DNA from: Pseudoalteromonas sp. A25
Lineage (GTDB): Bacteria > Pseudomonadota > Gammaproteobacteria > Enterobacterales > Alteromonadaceae
Length of the DNA stretch: 64,000 bases
Assembly: GCF_009176705.1 (NCBI RefSeq)
Contig: NZ_AP021846.1
Coordinates: 3,446,501-3,510,500, forward strand
Direction: 5' to 3'
The position numbers and the translations under genes are program-made. Every line of letters begins with the position of its first letter. Position 1 is the stretch's first letter. Positions 27,879 through 37,828 of the stretch are shown piece after piece. Under the pieces are notes generated by a model. That model saw only the letters and a list, made by a program, of their open reading frames with translations, was not told the origin of the DNA and did no database searches.

Positions 27879-29492
27879 GTGTTCAAATTGGCGCACAACG
27901 GTAATGTTTTATTAGAAGTTGCTAAACTTAATCCCCCAAATGCAGCCTTCATTGTTGAAGCGCTGGAACAATCTCCCTATGCCGACTGCGAAGTAGATCA
28001 TGAATCAATCGATGCTTTTTTTAAAAGCGACCACCCAGAAAAGCAACTCGTGGTTGCCAAAAAAGTAGACGCACAACTCTCTGTTGAAGTATCTGAAGAT
28101 AAAATGACCGCCACCGCACATCTCGTCACAGCCAAAGGGGGCGCTAAAATTAGTCTAGAGCAGGCAAAAAAGGTCATTATCAAAGCGGGTGTCAGTCGGG
28201 GCTATAAGCAAGCTTATTTAGAACAAGTTTTACAAAAACAATTTGAGCTCCCCCCAGGCTCAAATGCAAATGGTGTTATTGCCAAGGGCCGTCCACCCGT
28301 TGATGGTCAAGCCGCCAAACTTATCCCACACGTCACCACGATAAGAGAAAGACTAAAACAGCCAAAGCTTCGAGAAGACGGCTCGGTAGATATGCGTGAC
28401 TTTGGCAAACTAGCAAGCGTAGCGCCAGGCACCTTATTAGCCTCAAAGCAGCCAGCAACACCAGGCAAAGAAGGGTATACCGTCACAGGAGATAGTATCC
28501 CAGCCAAAGACGGCGATACATTTGAATTAAGCGCGGGTGATGGTACAGAGATATCAGCAAGCAACCCGCTTGAACTTGTTGCAGCCATCGCAGGGTGTCC
28601 GTCAGATATTCAAAATGGGATGCGTGTCGATGATGTATTTACCATAGCCGATGTTGATGTACGCAGCGGGCACGTTGACTTTAATGGCAGCGTCATTGTA
28701 ACCCATAATGTATCCCCTGGTATGAAAGTAAAAGCAAAGGGCGATATTACGGTCATGGGTTCAGTAGAGTCAGGCGAACTCATCAGTGGCGGTAATATTG
28801 ACGTTAAACAAGCGGCAATAGGCCATGTTGACCATCAAAATAATAATCAAGGCTTAACCTGTCGATTAATTGCCGCTGGCAATATCCACTTGTCACACGG
28901 TCAATACAGTCATTTAGAAGCAAATAATATTTTTATTACCAAGCAAAGTAATCACTGCACTATTAAAGCCACGACCTTAGTACAAATTGGCGCTGATGAT
29001 GCACCAAAGGGTAAGCTAATTGGCGGAGAAATACTGGATGCACAAATGGTGATTGCTGGTGAAATAGGCAGTGAGTCAGGTGCAAAAATGACCATACGAT
29101 TGGCTCACACTGGTATTGATATTACCAAAGAAACCGACGAATGTTTAAAAACGTTAACTAAAACCAGTGAGCAATTAAATACTTTACAGCAAGCAATTGA
29201 GAAAGCAGATCAAGTAAAAGATGCTGAGAAAAAAAAGCAGCTTATGGCTAAGATTGGCGCAACACAAATACACTATTGTGAAGAAGCCGAAGCGCTTGAG
29301 AAGAAAATGTCTGATCTAGAGCTCAATCTAAACAACTTATTAGAAGGCACCAAGTTGGTTGCTAATCAAGCACTTAACCCTGGTGTTGAAATTCATATTT
29401 TTGATCGCGTCTATAAAACCACCCGCAGCTACCCACCATGTAGTGCCAGTCTTGTAGAAAACAAAATTGAGATAGAATTTAAAACTAGCTGA
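27879..29492 (+). CDS. FapA/DUF342 family polymer-forming protein
   Basis: A protein of about 537 aa with the FapA (DUF342) architecture: an N-terminal globular part, a central right-handed beta-helix-like region (DVRSGHVDFNGSVIVTHNVSPGMKVKAKGDITVMG) and a C-terminal coiled coil (about 420-490, ECLKTLTKTSEQLNTLQQAIEKA). Members have been linked to polar flagellar assembly or localisation in vibrios, but the biochemical role is uncertain. No ATG is available: GTG at 27879 has AAAGGG 8 nt upstream, with GTG at 27870 as an alternative. It is a monocistronic insertion in the otherwise conserved spoT-trmH-recG region. Confidence 0.85.
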   Translation: MFKLAHNGNVLLEVAKLNPPNAAFIVEALEQSPYADCEVDHESIDAFFKSDHPEKQLVVAKKVDAQLSVEVSEDKMTATAHLVTAKGGAKISLEQAKKVIIKAGVSRGYKQAYLEQVLQKQFELPPGSNANGVIAKGRPPVDGQAAKLIPHVTTIRERLKQPKLREDGSVDMRDFGKLASVAPGTLLASKQPATPGKEGYTVTGDSIPAKDGDTFELSAGDGTEISASNPLELVAAIAGCPSDIQNGMRVDDVFTIADVDVRSGHVDFNGSVIVTHNVSPGMKVKAKGDITVMGSVESGELISGGNIDVKQAAIGHVDHQNNNQGLTCRLIAAGNIHLSHGQYSHLEANNIFITKQSNHCTIKATTLVQIGADDAPKGKLIGGEILDAQMVIAGEIGSESGAKMTIRLAHTGIDITKETDECLKTLTKTSEQLNTLQQAIEKADQVKDAEKKKQLMAKIGATQIHYCEEAEALEKKMSDLELNLNNLLEGTKLVANQALNPGVEIHIFDRVYKTTRSYPPCSASLVENKIEIEFKTS

Positions 29493-29537
29493 TCATACTG
29501 TCTTACATTTATATACCATGGTGCCTGCAGCGTAGAT

Positions 29538-29571
29538 AAAAAAGCGGCACACTAAGTCGTGTTACCGCTTT
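29538..29571 (-). terminator. Terminator after asnA
   Basis: aaagcgg / ccgcttt with an inner cacac / gtgt extension; the minus strand reads TTTTTT immediately after the stem. It lies 27 nt past the asnA stop and also lies downstream of the convergent FapA-like gene. Confidence 0.75.
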
Positions 29572-29597
29572 GCGCTACTCATTATAAAACAACACAA

Positions 29598-30596
29598 TTA
29601 ACGTAATACCTCTGAAACTTGCGCTTTGAGTTCTTCACTCCACACACCCACTTGTACTTGTGCGATATGTGCTTTTTGCAATAACAGCATTACTAAGCGA
29701 GACTGGCCAATACCCCCTCCTATGGTTTGAGGCATTTCACCGGCAAGAAGTTGTTGATGCCAGTCTTGGGCTAAACGAGCCTCATCTTCGGTGATCTTAA
29801 GCTGCCTTTGCAAAGACTCAGGACAGACACGGATCCCCATTGACGAAATTTCAAAAGCGTCTTCTAGTACAGGGTTCCACACCAGAATATCGCCGTTTAA
29901 GCCTTGATATTTTTCACACGTAGCACTTGACCAGTCATCGTAGTCAGGCGCACGCACATCGTGAATTTGACCGTCTCCCAACTCGCCACCAATACCAATT
30001 AAAAAGACAGCGCCATATTCTTGTGCAATCGCTTTCTCACGCTGCTTAGCACTAAAACCAGGGTACATTTGACGCAATTCTTCACTGTGTACAAAGGTAA
30101 TCTCTTGAGGTAAAAATGGTGTTAAACCAAACTCTTGGGCAACCACTTGCTCGGTGCTTTTAATCCCCCGATACAGTGCCTCTACGGTTTGCTTTAATGT
30201 CGCTAAAGAGCGCTCTGACTTTGCACAGATAATTTTTTCCCAATCCCACTGATCAACATAAACAGAGTGAACAGGAGATAGCTTTTCCTCGTCAGGACGA
30301 AGCGCTTTCATGTGCGTATACAGCCCCTCTCCCACACTAAAACCGTAATCACCCAGAGTTTTTCGCTTCCATTTAGCCAGCGAATGAACCACTTCAAATT
30401 GCGCATCAGGTAACGTTTTAACTTTTACCGATACGGCTTTTTCAGTACCACTTAGGTTGTCTTGAATGCCATCACCTACTTTAGCCAGTATCGGTGCTTG
30501 AACCTCAATTAAACCCAGTTCACTTTCTAATTGTTGTGAAAAAACTTGTTTTACTCGGCTTATTTGCTGCTGTGTTTGACGATATGTACTTTGCAT
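29598..30596 (-). CDS. asnA: Aspartate-ammonia ligase (asparagine synthetase A)
   Basis: A 332-aa ATP-dependent enzyme making asparagine from aspartate and ammonia (AMP-forming). It resembles class II aaRS cores: [31 protein letters not shown], and a C-terminal [12 protein letters not shown]-binding motif. Start chosen at [11 protein letters not shown] (30596), which has GAGGT upstream and gives the E. coli length; the frame is open 162 nt further upstream but that part encodes an unrelated hydrophobic stretch. Divergent from its known regulator asnC with 183 nt between them. Confidence 0.96.
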   Translation of the reverse strand: MQSTYRQTQQQISRVKQVFSQQLESELGLIEVQAPILAKVGDGIQDNLSGTEKAVSVKVKTLPDAQFEVVHSLAKWKRKTLGDYGFSVGEGLYTHMKALRPDEEKLSPVHSVYVDQWDWEKIICAKSERSLATLKQTVEALYRGIKSTEQVVAQEFGLTPFLPQEITFVHSEELRQMYPGFSAKQREKAIAQEYGAVFLIGIGGELGDGQIHDVRAPDYDDWSSATCEKYQGLNGDILVWNPVLEDAFEISSMGIRVCPESLQRQLKITEDEARLAQDWHQQLLAGEMPQTIGGGIGQSRLVMLLLQKAHIAQVQVGVWSEELKAQVSEVLR

Positions 30597-30779
30597 AATT
30601 AGGACCTCACTCCCAGTAAATTCTTCAATTTCATTGCCAGCGCTTTGTGGCTTGAACCTATCGTCAATAAAAAACAGGTAAATTACAATAACCATCAACA
30701 AAAATACCAAACAGCTGTATTTATCATAAAAAAATTGCGGTATATTTTGATGAATCAAAAATTAAAGTGGTAAATTTGC

Positions 30780-31238
30780 ATGGAAAATTATCAAATCGAT
30801 AATCTCGATAAATCGATTTTGCACGCATTAATGGACAATGCCCGCACACCTTACGCAGAATTAGCAAAAAGGTTTGCTGTCAGTGCGGGCACCATTCATG
30901 TGCGCGTCGAAAAAATGAAACAAGCCGGGATCATTCAAGGCACTAAAGTCACCATTAGCGCCAAAAAGTTAGGCTACGATGTTTGTTGTTTTATCGGGGT
31001 TAACTTAAAACACGCACGCGATTACCCAAGCACCATTGCACAATTACAAGAGTTTGAGGAAGTAGTGGAAGCGTATTACACCACGGGGAATTACAGCATA
31101 TTTATCAAAGTGATGGCTCGTACGATAGACCACTTGCAGGATGTGTTGATCAACAAAATTCAAACCATTGAAGCCATTCAATCCACAGAAACGCTTATTT
31201 CATTGCAAAACCCCATTGCACGGGAGGTGCTTCCCTAA
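30780..31238 (+). CDS. asnC: AsnC transcriptional regulator of asnA
   Basis: A 152-aa Lrp/AsnC-family regulator of the same length as E. coli AsnC and very similar at both ends (MENYQIDNLDKSIL; STETLISLQNPI). An N-terminal helix-turn-helix (YAELAKRFAVSAGTIHVRVEKM) is followed by the ligand-binding RAM domain. AsnC activates asnA in the absence of asparagine; the divergent arrangement here fits that role and autoregulation. Confidence 0.96.
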   Translation: MENYQIDNLDKSILHALMDNARTPYAELAKRFAVSAGTIHVRVEKMKQAGIIQGTKVTISAKKLGYDVCCFIGVNLKHARDYPSTIAQLQEFEEVVEAYYTTGNYSIFIKVMARTIDHLQDVLINKIQTIEAIQSTETLISLQNPIAREVLP

Positions 31239-31300
31239 CTTGGGCATCGTGCAATAAGTGGGTATAATCGCCGCAATTTTGATTAGATGAGCAGTAACAG

Positions 31301-31999
31301 ATGACAGATTCGCGTTTTCATCGTGTAAAACGAGTATTAGACAGACGCCAAACCGACCTTACCGTATGTTTAGACGAAGTACACAAGCATCATAACTTGT
31401 CAGCCATTGTACGTACTGCCGATGCGGTTGGCTGTCATCATGTTCATGCAGTCTGGCCGCAAGAGCAACGACGTTTGACTAATAACACCTCGGGTGGCAG
31501 CAAAAATTGGATTGAAACGCATATGCACGATGATATTGATGCGGCCGTTGCTACAATTCGAAAACAAAATCCAGGTATTCAACTGCTTGCAACCAACTTA
31601 AGCGATGAAGCTGTGGATTATCGCGACATTGACTATACCAAACCAACCGCCATTATTGTTGGTCAAGAACGTCTCGGTATTTCTGATAAAGCGCTGGCTC
31701 ATGCCGACAAGCACATCGTGATCCCGATGGAAGGAATGGTGCAGTCTTTGAATGTATCGGTTGCTGCTGCTTTGATCTTATACGAAGCACAACGACAAAG
31801 ACAAGCTGCGGGGTTGTATGAACGCAACGACATGCTAGACGCGAACACCAAACATACTTTATTGTTTGAAGGTTGCCACCCAATCATTGCGAACCGTTGT
31901 GTAGAAAAGGGTTTACCTTATCCGGCCTTAGATGATGAGGGTGAAATAGTGGCTGACGAAGCCTTTTGGCATACCCTTAAATATAAAAAAGCGAAATAG
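31301..31999 (+). CDS. trmH: tRNA (guanosine-18-2'-O)-methyltransferase
   Basis: A 232-aa SPOUT (trefoil-knot) methyltransferase using SAM to methylate G18 in the tRNA D-loop. Motifs: NLSAIVRTADAVG, VGQERLGIS and the knot motif MEGMVQSLNVSVAAALIL. The length matches E. coli TrmH. It lies 11 nt upstream of recG, as in the canonical spoT-trmH-recG order. Confidence 0.96.
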   Translation: MTDSRFHRVKRVLDRRQTDLTVCLDEVHKHHNLSAIVRTADAVGCHHVHAVWPQEQRRLTNNTSGGSKNWIETHMHDDIDAAVATIRKQNPGIQLLATNLSDEAVDYRDIDYTKPTAIIVGQERLGISDKALAHADKHIVIPMEGMVQSLNVSVAAALILYEAQRQRQAAGLYERNDMLDANTKHTLLFEGCHPIIANRCVEKGLPYPALDDEGEIVADEAFWHTLKYKKAK

Positions 32000-32010
32000 C
32001 AAGGAATAGC

Positions 32011-34098
32011 ATGACGACGCCAAACCTCTCAAACTACCCTATCACCAACCTTAAAGGCGTAGGGCCAAAGGTAGCTGAGCGTTTGGCCAAACTGGGGATT
32101 TTTACCGTTCAAGACATGCTCTTTCACTTGCCGCTGCGCTATGAAGATAGAGCACGAACCTACGCGATTGCTGAGTTAACACCACATAGCCATGTCAGCA
32201 TAGAGGCGCAAATTGAACATAGCCAAATTACCTTTGGCAAAAGACGTATGCTTATTTGTCATGTAAGCGATGGCACGGGTAGGCTTACTCTGCGCTTTTT
32301 TAACTTTAATGCCGCACAAAAAAATGCCATGGCCACAGGCAAGGTTATTCGTTGCTTCGGTGAGGTACGTCGTGGTCAAGCAGGCCTTGAAATGGCGCAC
32401 CCTGAATATAGCATTCGAGATTGTCACAGCGAGCCGCAAGATCCCACATTAGCAACGCTCACTGCGGTATACCCAACAACAGAGGGGTTAAAGCAACTGA
32501 GTATCCGCGCTATTGCAGACAAAGCTATTACACTGTTACAAAAGTATCAATTAGACGAGTACCTTCCACAGCAATACCGCCCTGCTGGGTTAAGCCTCAA
32601 AGAAGCCGTATTAACCTTGCATAAACCACCACAAGATACTGATTTGTCATTACTTGAACTAGGCCAGCACCCTGCGCAGCAGCGCTTGGCTTTCGAAGAG
32701 TTGTTGGCACAAAACCTAAGCTTGTTGCAACTGCGCAAACGGGGTCAGGCGGTGAAAGCGGTGCCTTTACCCCCTAACAACACCTTAGAACCTGAATTTT
32801 TGGCTAACTTGCCCTTTTCACCAACCAACGCCCAAAGCCGAGTGGTTGCAGAAATTAAACAAGACCTACAACACCCTTTTCCGATGATGCGACTCGTACA
32901 AGGAGATGTAGGCTCAGGTAAAACACTGGTTGCGGCTTTGGCTGCTTTAGGCGCTATTGCTAAGGGGTATCAAGTTGCGCTTATGGCTCCCACTGAGATC
33001 CTCTCTGAGCAACATGGTATAAACTTTACTAACTGGTTTAAGCACTTAGGTATTGAAGTGGCTTGGCTTGGCGGGAAAACCAAAGGCAAAGAGCGAGCAA
33101 GTACATTAGAAAGTATCGCCAGTGGTAAGGCTCAGATGGTGGTTGGCACCCATGCGCTGTTTCAACAGCACGTCGAGTTTTTTAATTTGGCGCTTATTAT
33201 CATTGATGAACAACACCGCTTTGGTGTCCACCAGCGCTTAGCGCTCAGAGAAAAGGGTCAGTTTAACGACTGTTACCCACATCAGTTGGTAATGACCGCC
33301 ACTCCAATCCCGCGTACTTTGGCGATGACGGCTTACGCAGATCTAGAAACGTCTGTCATTGACGAGTTGCCACCTGGGCGAACACCGATTACTACGGTTG
33401 CCGTCCCTGACACGCGTCGAGGCCAAGTAATCGATCGAGTAAAAACCGCTTGTTTGGATGATAAACGTCAAGTTTACTGGGTATGTACTTTAATTGATGA
33501 GTCAGAAGTGTTGCAGTGCCAAGCGGCAGAAGACGCGGCCACAGAACTCACCGAGCAGCTACCCGAGCTCAAAGTAGGTCTAGTACATGGCAGAATGAAA
33601 GCACAAGAAAAGCAAGATATTATGATGGCTTTCAAAAATGGTGATATTGATGTGCTGGTCGCAACGACGGTGATCGAAGTGGGTGTAGATGTCCCCAATG
33701 CCAGTTTGATTATCATCGAAAATCCGGAACGGTTAGGCCTGGCACAACTGCACCAACTGCGTGGCCGCGTAGGTCGTGGTGCCATTGCTTCACACTGTCT
33801 GTTACTCTACCACGCCCCACTATCTATCACGGCACAAAAACGTTTAGGTGTTTTACGCGATAGTAATGATGGCTTTGTCATTGCTGAAAAAGATTTAGAA
33901 ATTCGAGGGCCTGGTGAAGTGTTAGGCACTAAGCAAACAGGCTTAGCAGAGTTTAAAGTGGCCGATTTAAATCGCGATAAAGCGCTGTTAAACCAAGTTC
34001 GGCCTTTGGCATGTAAGCTCATGCAGTCTCACCCTGAGGTTGTGGAGCCTTTGGTTATGCGCTGGCTTGGGACCAAAAGTGAACTGGCTATGGCTTAA
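32011..34098 (+). CDS. recG: ATP-dependent DNA helicase RecG
   Basis: A 695-aa superfamily 2 helicase that remodels stalled forks and Holliday junctions. The N-terminal wedge domain with an OB fold (about 1-230) is followed by helicase motifs: GDVGSGKT (Walker A), DEQHRFG (motif II), TATPIPRTLA (III), VATTVIEVGVDVPNA (V) and QLRGRVGRG (VI). Length and order are typical. A hairpin (34105-34135) follows the stop. Confidence 0.98.
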   Translation: MTTPNLSNYPITNLKGVGPKVAERLAKLGIFTVQDMLFHLPLRYEDRARTYAIAELTPHSHVSIEAQIEHSQITFGKRRMLICHVSDGTGRLTLRFFNFNAAQKNAMATGKVIRCFGEVRRGQAGLEMAHPEYSIRDCHSEPQDPTLATLTAVYPTTEGLKQLSIRAIADKAITLLQKYQLDEYLPQQYRPAGLSLKEAVLTLHKPPQDTDLSLLELGQHPAQQRLAFEELLAQNLSLLQLRKRGQAVKAVPLPPNNTLEPEFLANLPFSPTNAQSRVVAEIKQDLQHPFPMMRLVQGDVGSGKTLVAALAALGAIAKGYQVALMAPTEILSEQHGINFTNWFKHLGIEVAWLGGKTKGKERASTLESIASGKAQMVVGTHALFQQHVEFFNLALIIIDEQHRFGVHQRLALREKGQFNDCYPHQLVMTATPIPRTLAMTAYADLETSVIDELPPGRTPITTVAVPDTRRGQVIDRVKTACLDDKRQVYWVCTLIDESEVLQCQAAEDAATELTEQLPELKVGLVHGRMKAQEKQDIMMAFKNGDIDVLVATTVIEVGVDVPNASLIIIENPERLGLAQLHQLRGRVGRGAIASHCLLLYHAPLSITAQKRLGVLRDSNDGFVIAEKDLEIRGPGEVLGTKQTGLAEFKVADLNRDKALLNQVRPLACKLMQSHPEVVEPLVMRWLGTKSELAMA

Positions 34099-34104
34099 TA
34101 CAGC

Positions 34105-34135
34105 AGGCAGATAAGCCAATAGCGCTTATCTGCCT
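34105..34135. terminator. Hairpin between convergent recG and galE
   Basis: aggcagataag / cttatctgcct, an 11-bp perfect stem with a 9-nt loop. No strong U-tract on either side, so a factor-assisted or weak terminator for the convergent pair. Confidence 0.45.
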
Positions 34136-34142
34136 CTGAGCT

Positions 34143-35159
34143 TTACTCTTTGTAACCATTAGGGTTATTGCTTTGCCAGCGCCACGTATCTTGCATCATG
34201 TCATTGATCCCACGAGCGGCTTGCCAGCCTAGATCTCGCTGTGCTTTTTCGGGAGCCGCATAGCAAGCTGCAATATCGCCTTCGCGGCGCGGTTTTATTT
34301 GATAAGGGACAGACTTACCTGAAGCCTTTTCAAATGCACTGACCATTTGTAATACCGAATAGCCAATACCAGTGCCTAAATTATAAATATGTGTACCGGC
34401 TTCATCATCTAGCTTATCTAACGCTTTTAAATGACCAATTGCCAAATCAACAACATGGATATAGTCACGCACTCCCGTACCATCCACGGTATCGTAGTCA
34501 TCGCCAAAAACACCCAGTTGCGCTAATTTTCCTACTGCAACTTGCGCAATATATGGGAGTAAGTTATTGGGAATACCATTTGGGTCTTCACCAATTAAAC
34601 CCGATTCATGCGCACCGACAGGGTTAAAGTAGCGCAAAATAGCAAACGCCCAACGTTCATCTGACTTAGCAACATCCTGTAAAAGCATTTCCACCATCAG
34701 CTTTGACGAACCATATGGATTGGTTGTGCCCCCTACCGGAAAGCTTTCTTTTATAGGCAAACTTTGAGGGTCGCCGTACACAGTTGCCGATGAACTAAAC
34801 ACCAATTTAAATACATTAGCATCGCGCATTGCATCAAGCAGCGTCAGTGTACCCTGTACATTGACCTGATAATATTCAATCGGTTTGCGTACAGACTCAC
34901 CTACCGCCTTTAGGCCAGCAAAGTGAATAACTTGATTGATGTCATACTGTGCAAACACCTCAGCGAGGAAGTCTTTATCTAGAATATCCCCCTCATGAAA
35001 ATGCACCGCTTTACCCGTGATTTTTGCAACTCGTGTGAGTGATTCCTGCGAAGCATTGCTCAGGTTATCGACCACAACAACCTCTTCACCTCGCTGCAAT
35101 AACTCTAATACTGTATGTGAACCAATATATCCGGCTCCGCCGGTCACCAATATACTCAT
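34143..35159 (-). CDS. galE: UDP-glucose 4-epimerase
   Basis: A 338-aa NAD-dependent short-chain dehydrogenase that interconverts UDP-glucose and UDP-galactose for cell-surface polysaccharide synthesis. It shows the TGGAGYIGS nucleotide motif at the N-terminus, SSATVYG, the NPYGSSK active-site Tyr/Lys region and [12 protein letters not shown]. Length equals E. coli GalE. No other gal genes adjoin it. Confidence 0.97.
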   Translation of the reverse strand: MSILVTGGAGYIGSHTVLELLQRGEEVVVVDNLSNASQESLTRVAKITGKAVHFHEGDILDKDFLAEVFAQYDINQVIHFAGLKAVGESVRKPIEYYQVNVQGTLTLLDAMRDANVFKLVFSSSATVYGDPQSLPIKESFPVGGTTNPYGSSKLMVEMLLQDVAKSDERWAFAILRYFNPVGAHESGLIGEDPNGIPNNLLPYIAQVAVGKLAQLGVFGDDYDTVDGTGVRDYIHVVDLAIGHLKALDKLDDEAGTHIYNLGTGIGYSVLQMVSAFEKASGKSVPYQIKPRREGDIAACYAAPEKAQRDLGWQAARGINDMMQDTWRWQSNNPNGYKE

Positions 35160-35228
35160 GGTTCGTTCCTTATCTAGAAAATTATCCTGCTATTTTAAAG
35201 TAGTTTAATAGTACTTTGCAGGGGGAAA

Positions 35229-36092
35229 CTACGATTTCTCACAAACAAATGCTAATCGCCCATCATAATAGCTCAACCTTGAGATGCGGGTATCACAATA
35301 CTGACTTAAGTTATGCCACTGAGATACCGCTTTAGGGCGTTCAAAATCACGCATATAAACACGGTTACCAATCGCATAAGCTACATGTGTATCATCTAGC
35401 CACGTGTAATCTTGCACCCCCGCAGGCATCACAAAATGATCATGTACTTGTTGTGTTTCAGCTGAAAAACTCGCAAACCAATGCTGACCGTTTTTATTGT
35501 AGGTAAATGAATATATTTGTTTTTTTTCATTAAATGCTAAAGTTCGCCCAATATTTTTTGCTATTTTTGATGGCAAATGCCCCGCCGTGTCGGTGTATTG
35601 TAAGGTATGAGGTTCGCCCAAGATAAACATCACCAAGTCATCTTTAACACCCCAAGCATGATAGCCCACAGGCTCTATATGATCGAAAATACGAGTTGCA
35701 TTTTGCTGTGTATCAAAAGGATAAAACCACAACTTTTGCTTACCATCAGGCTCAACAACAACACTCGACAGACCTTCATCATGGGGGTACAAAGTAGGTG
35801 AAAACTCAGAAACAGGCGTATTGGTTAAGTTGCGACTTTTACCACTGGCAAAATCATAGAAAAACAAATCCGTTTGAGCTTGCTCACGCTCATTCACTTC
35901 TTGAGTAAAATAGACCCCTTTAGCAGTGACCAATGGTTGGTTGTGATAGCTATCCTGTGACGTTAGTGACACAACCTTAACCGAGTCATCTACTTCATTG
36001 GCGAGCAAAATTTGGCTTTTAGGCATGGCTGCCTGTACCGTATAAGTCATTGCAGAGCATAAACAAGTGAGCAGCGTGATAAGTGCTTTCAT
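35229..36092 (-). CDS. Periplasmic TolB-like beta-propeller protein
   Basis: A 287-aa protein starting at the ATG at 36092, which has AAGGA 7 nt upstream; a TTG two codons earlier is unlikely. A signal peptide (KALITLLTCLCSAMTYTVQAA) is followed by WD40/TolB-like repeat units (FSPTLYPHDEGLSSVVVEP, AFNEKKQIYSFTYN). No enzyme motifs, and no peptidase domain of the kind that often follows such propellers, so it may be a stand-alone sensor or binding protein. Its role is unknown. Confidence 0.75.
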   Translation of the reverse strand: MKALITLLTCLCSAMTYTVQAAMPKSQILLANEVDDSVKVVSLTSQDSYHNQPLVTAKGVYFTQEVNEREQAQTDLFFYDFASGKSRNLTNTPVSEFSPTLYPHDEGLSSVVVEPDGKQKLWFYPFDTQQNATRIFDHIEPVGYHAWGVKDDLVMFILGEPHTLQYTDTAGHLPSKIAKNIGRTLAFNEKKQIYSFTYNKNGQHWFASFSAETQQVHDHFVMPAGVQDYTWLDDTHVAYAIGNRVYMRDFERPKAVSQWHNLSQYCDTRISRLSYYDGRLAFVCEKS

Positions 36093-36224
36093 AGACAATC
36101 CTTATTATTTTTGTCTTATCATACTCGCTAGTGTATTAAACCACAAAACTTGCTATTCACCTCGCTTCGGGTAACAATCGATTTCAACAACTTTGTTAAA
36201 TTTTTGAGATTATCGAGGCCAACT

Positions 36225-37124
36225 ATGTCCCAAAAGCACCCAATTATTGCTATTACAGGTAGCTCAGGGGCTGGCACCACTACCACCACGAATGCTATCA
36301 AGCATATCTTTCGTAGTTTAAGTGCCAACGCTGCTTTTATTGAAGGCGATAGCTTTCATCGCTATACACGCCCAGAAATGGACAAGCTCAAACGAGATGC
36401 CTTACAAGAAGGTAAGCATATTAGTTACTTTGGCCAAGAAGCCAATGATTTTGCAGCACTAGAGAAGCTTTTTAGTCGTTATGGCGAACAGGGCGATGGC
36501 AAAATTAGGCGCTATCTACATACCTTTGACGATGCCGTGCCTTATAATCAATTGCCAGGGACTTTTACACCTTATCAAGATTTAGAACCCAATACCGATG
36601 TGTTATTTTACGAGGGCCTGCATGGAGGCGTAGTCACGCCTGAGCACGATGTGGCTAAGCATGTTGACCTGCTTATTGGCATGGTGCCAATTATTAACCT
36701 TGAGTGGATCCAAAAACTAATACGAGATACTAATGAACGGGGCCATTCTCGAGAAGCAGTGATGACCTCAATCGTTCGTAGCATGGATGACTACATAAAC
36801 CACATTACCCCACAGTTCTCTCGCACCCATATTAATTTTCAACGCGTCCCCACTGTTGACACTTCAAACCCATTTAGCGCTAAAGACATTCCTTCACTTG
36901 ATGAAAGCTTTGTTGTGATCCGCTTTCGTGGTATTGACGACGTCGATTTTCCCTACTACTTACATATGATCGATGGCAGTTTCATGTCTCGAATGAATAC
37001 CTTGGTTGTGCCAGGAGGTAAGATGGGGTTAGCTATGGAGTTGGTGTTAACGCCACTGATTAAAGATTTATTGGTAAAAAAGCGCGCGCTTGAAAACATG
37101 GCTCCGGTTGACTTACCCATTTAA
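36225..37124 (+). CDS. prkB: Phosphoribulokinase-like P-loop kinase (PrkB family)
   Basis: A 299-aa protein of the PrkB group, found in non-autotrophic gammaproteobacteria. The N-terminal nucleotide motif GSSGAGTTTT is the PrkB variant in which the usual P-loop Lys is replaced. EGDSFHRYTRPEMD, FYEGLHGGVVTPEHD and TVDTSNPF are diagnostic. The start at 36225 follows CGAGG; the open frame upstream is not coding. No RuBisCO genes are near, so ribulose-5-phosphate may not be the physiological substrate. The gene is single and diverges from the propeller protein. Confidence 0.92.
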   Translation: MSQKHPIIAITGSSGAGTTTTTNAIKHIFRSLSANAAFIEGDSFHRYTRPEMDKLKRDALQEGKHISYFGQEANDFAALEKLFSRYGEQGDGKIRRYLHTFDDAVPYNQLPGTFTPYQDLEPNTDVLFYEGLHGGVVTPEHDVAKHVDLLIGMVPIINLEWIQKLIRDTNERGHSREAVMTSIVRSMDDYINHITPQFSRTHINFQRVPTVDTSNPFSAKDIPSLDESFVVIRFRGIDDVDFPYYLHMIDGSFMSRMNTLVVPGGKMGLAMELVLTPLIKDLLVKKRALENMAPVDLPI

Positions 37125-37261
37125 ATTTGGGTTTAAATATGCCTTTGCTCTTTGAAAACACGCACTAATTCGGACCCAGATATTGGGATTATTTAGCTTG
37201 CGGGTATAGGCGCAGCAAACTAAACTAGTGCCCCTCTTTTTGCCGCAGTTGGAGGCGATTC

Positions 37262-37828
37262 ATGGCCTTATCAAACATCATTAAAGTGCTAGTGGGTTCG
37301 CAAAACCCTGTCAAAATAAATGCTGCTAAAAGCGTGATCGCACGCTATTTCCCTAACCATCAGATTGATTGCCAAGGAGTACATGCCCCAAGTGGAGTGC
37401 CTGAACAACCTTTGGGAGAAGATGAAACTCGTATTGGCGCGCAAAATCGCGTCTCGCACCTACAAGCGCACCATCATGCAGACTTTTACTGTGCAATGGA
37501 GGGTGGCGCACACCAGTTTAGTTATGGTCCTGCCACATTTGCCTATGTGGTTATCGCCAATGATCAACACACCAGTGTCAACCGCAGCAGTAATTTACCC
37601 TTACCACAGCCGATTTATGATGCGCTGGTTGCAGGTGAGGAGCTAGGTCCGGTAATGGATAAAGTCTTCAACACCGAAAATATCAAACAAAAAGGCGGAG
37701 CGATTGGGCTGCTCACCAACCATGTCGCAACACGTGAAAGCACATACACCCAAGCGCTAACACTTGCTATGGCGCCATTTTTACACCCCAACTTATATAA
37801 GCACCAAAAGGCCTGTGATGAAGTATAG
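37262..37828 (+). CDS. yjjX: Inosine/xanthosine triphosphatase YjjX
   Basis: A 188-aa house-cleaning phosphatase acting on non-canonical ITP and XTP. The N-terminal KVLVGSQNPVKINAAKS binds the nucleotide; GVPEQPLGEDETRIGAQNR and CAMEGG (metal-binding acid) follow the family pattern. Upstream GGAGGCGATT is a good ribosome-binding site. It overlaps yjjG by 11 nt, so the two nucleotide-metabolism genes are translationally coupled. Confidence 0.92.
   Translation: MALSNIIKVLVGSQNPVKINAAKSVIARYFPNHQIDCQGVHAPSGVPEQPLGEDETRIGAQNRVSHLQAHHHADFYCAMEGGAHQFSYGPATFAYVVIANDQHTSVNRSSNLPLPQPIYDALVAGEELGPVMDKVFNTENIKQKGGAIGLLTNHVATRESTYTQALTLAMAPFLHPNLYKHQKACDEV

Noticed and set aside
36225..37124. Calvin-cycle phosphoribulokinase
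   Set aside because: The variant P-loop and close similarity to PrkB of heterotrophic bacteria, with no RuBisCO nearby, argue against a carbon-fixation role.
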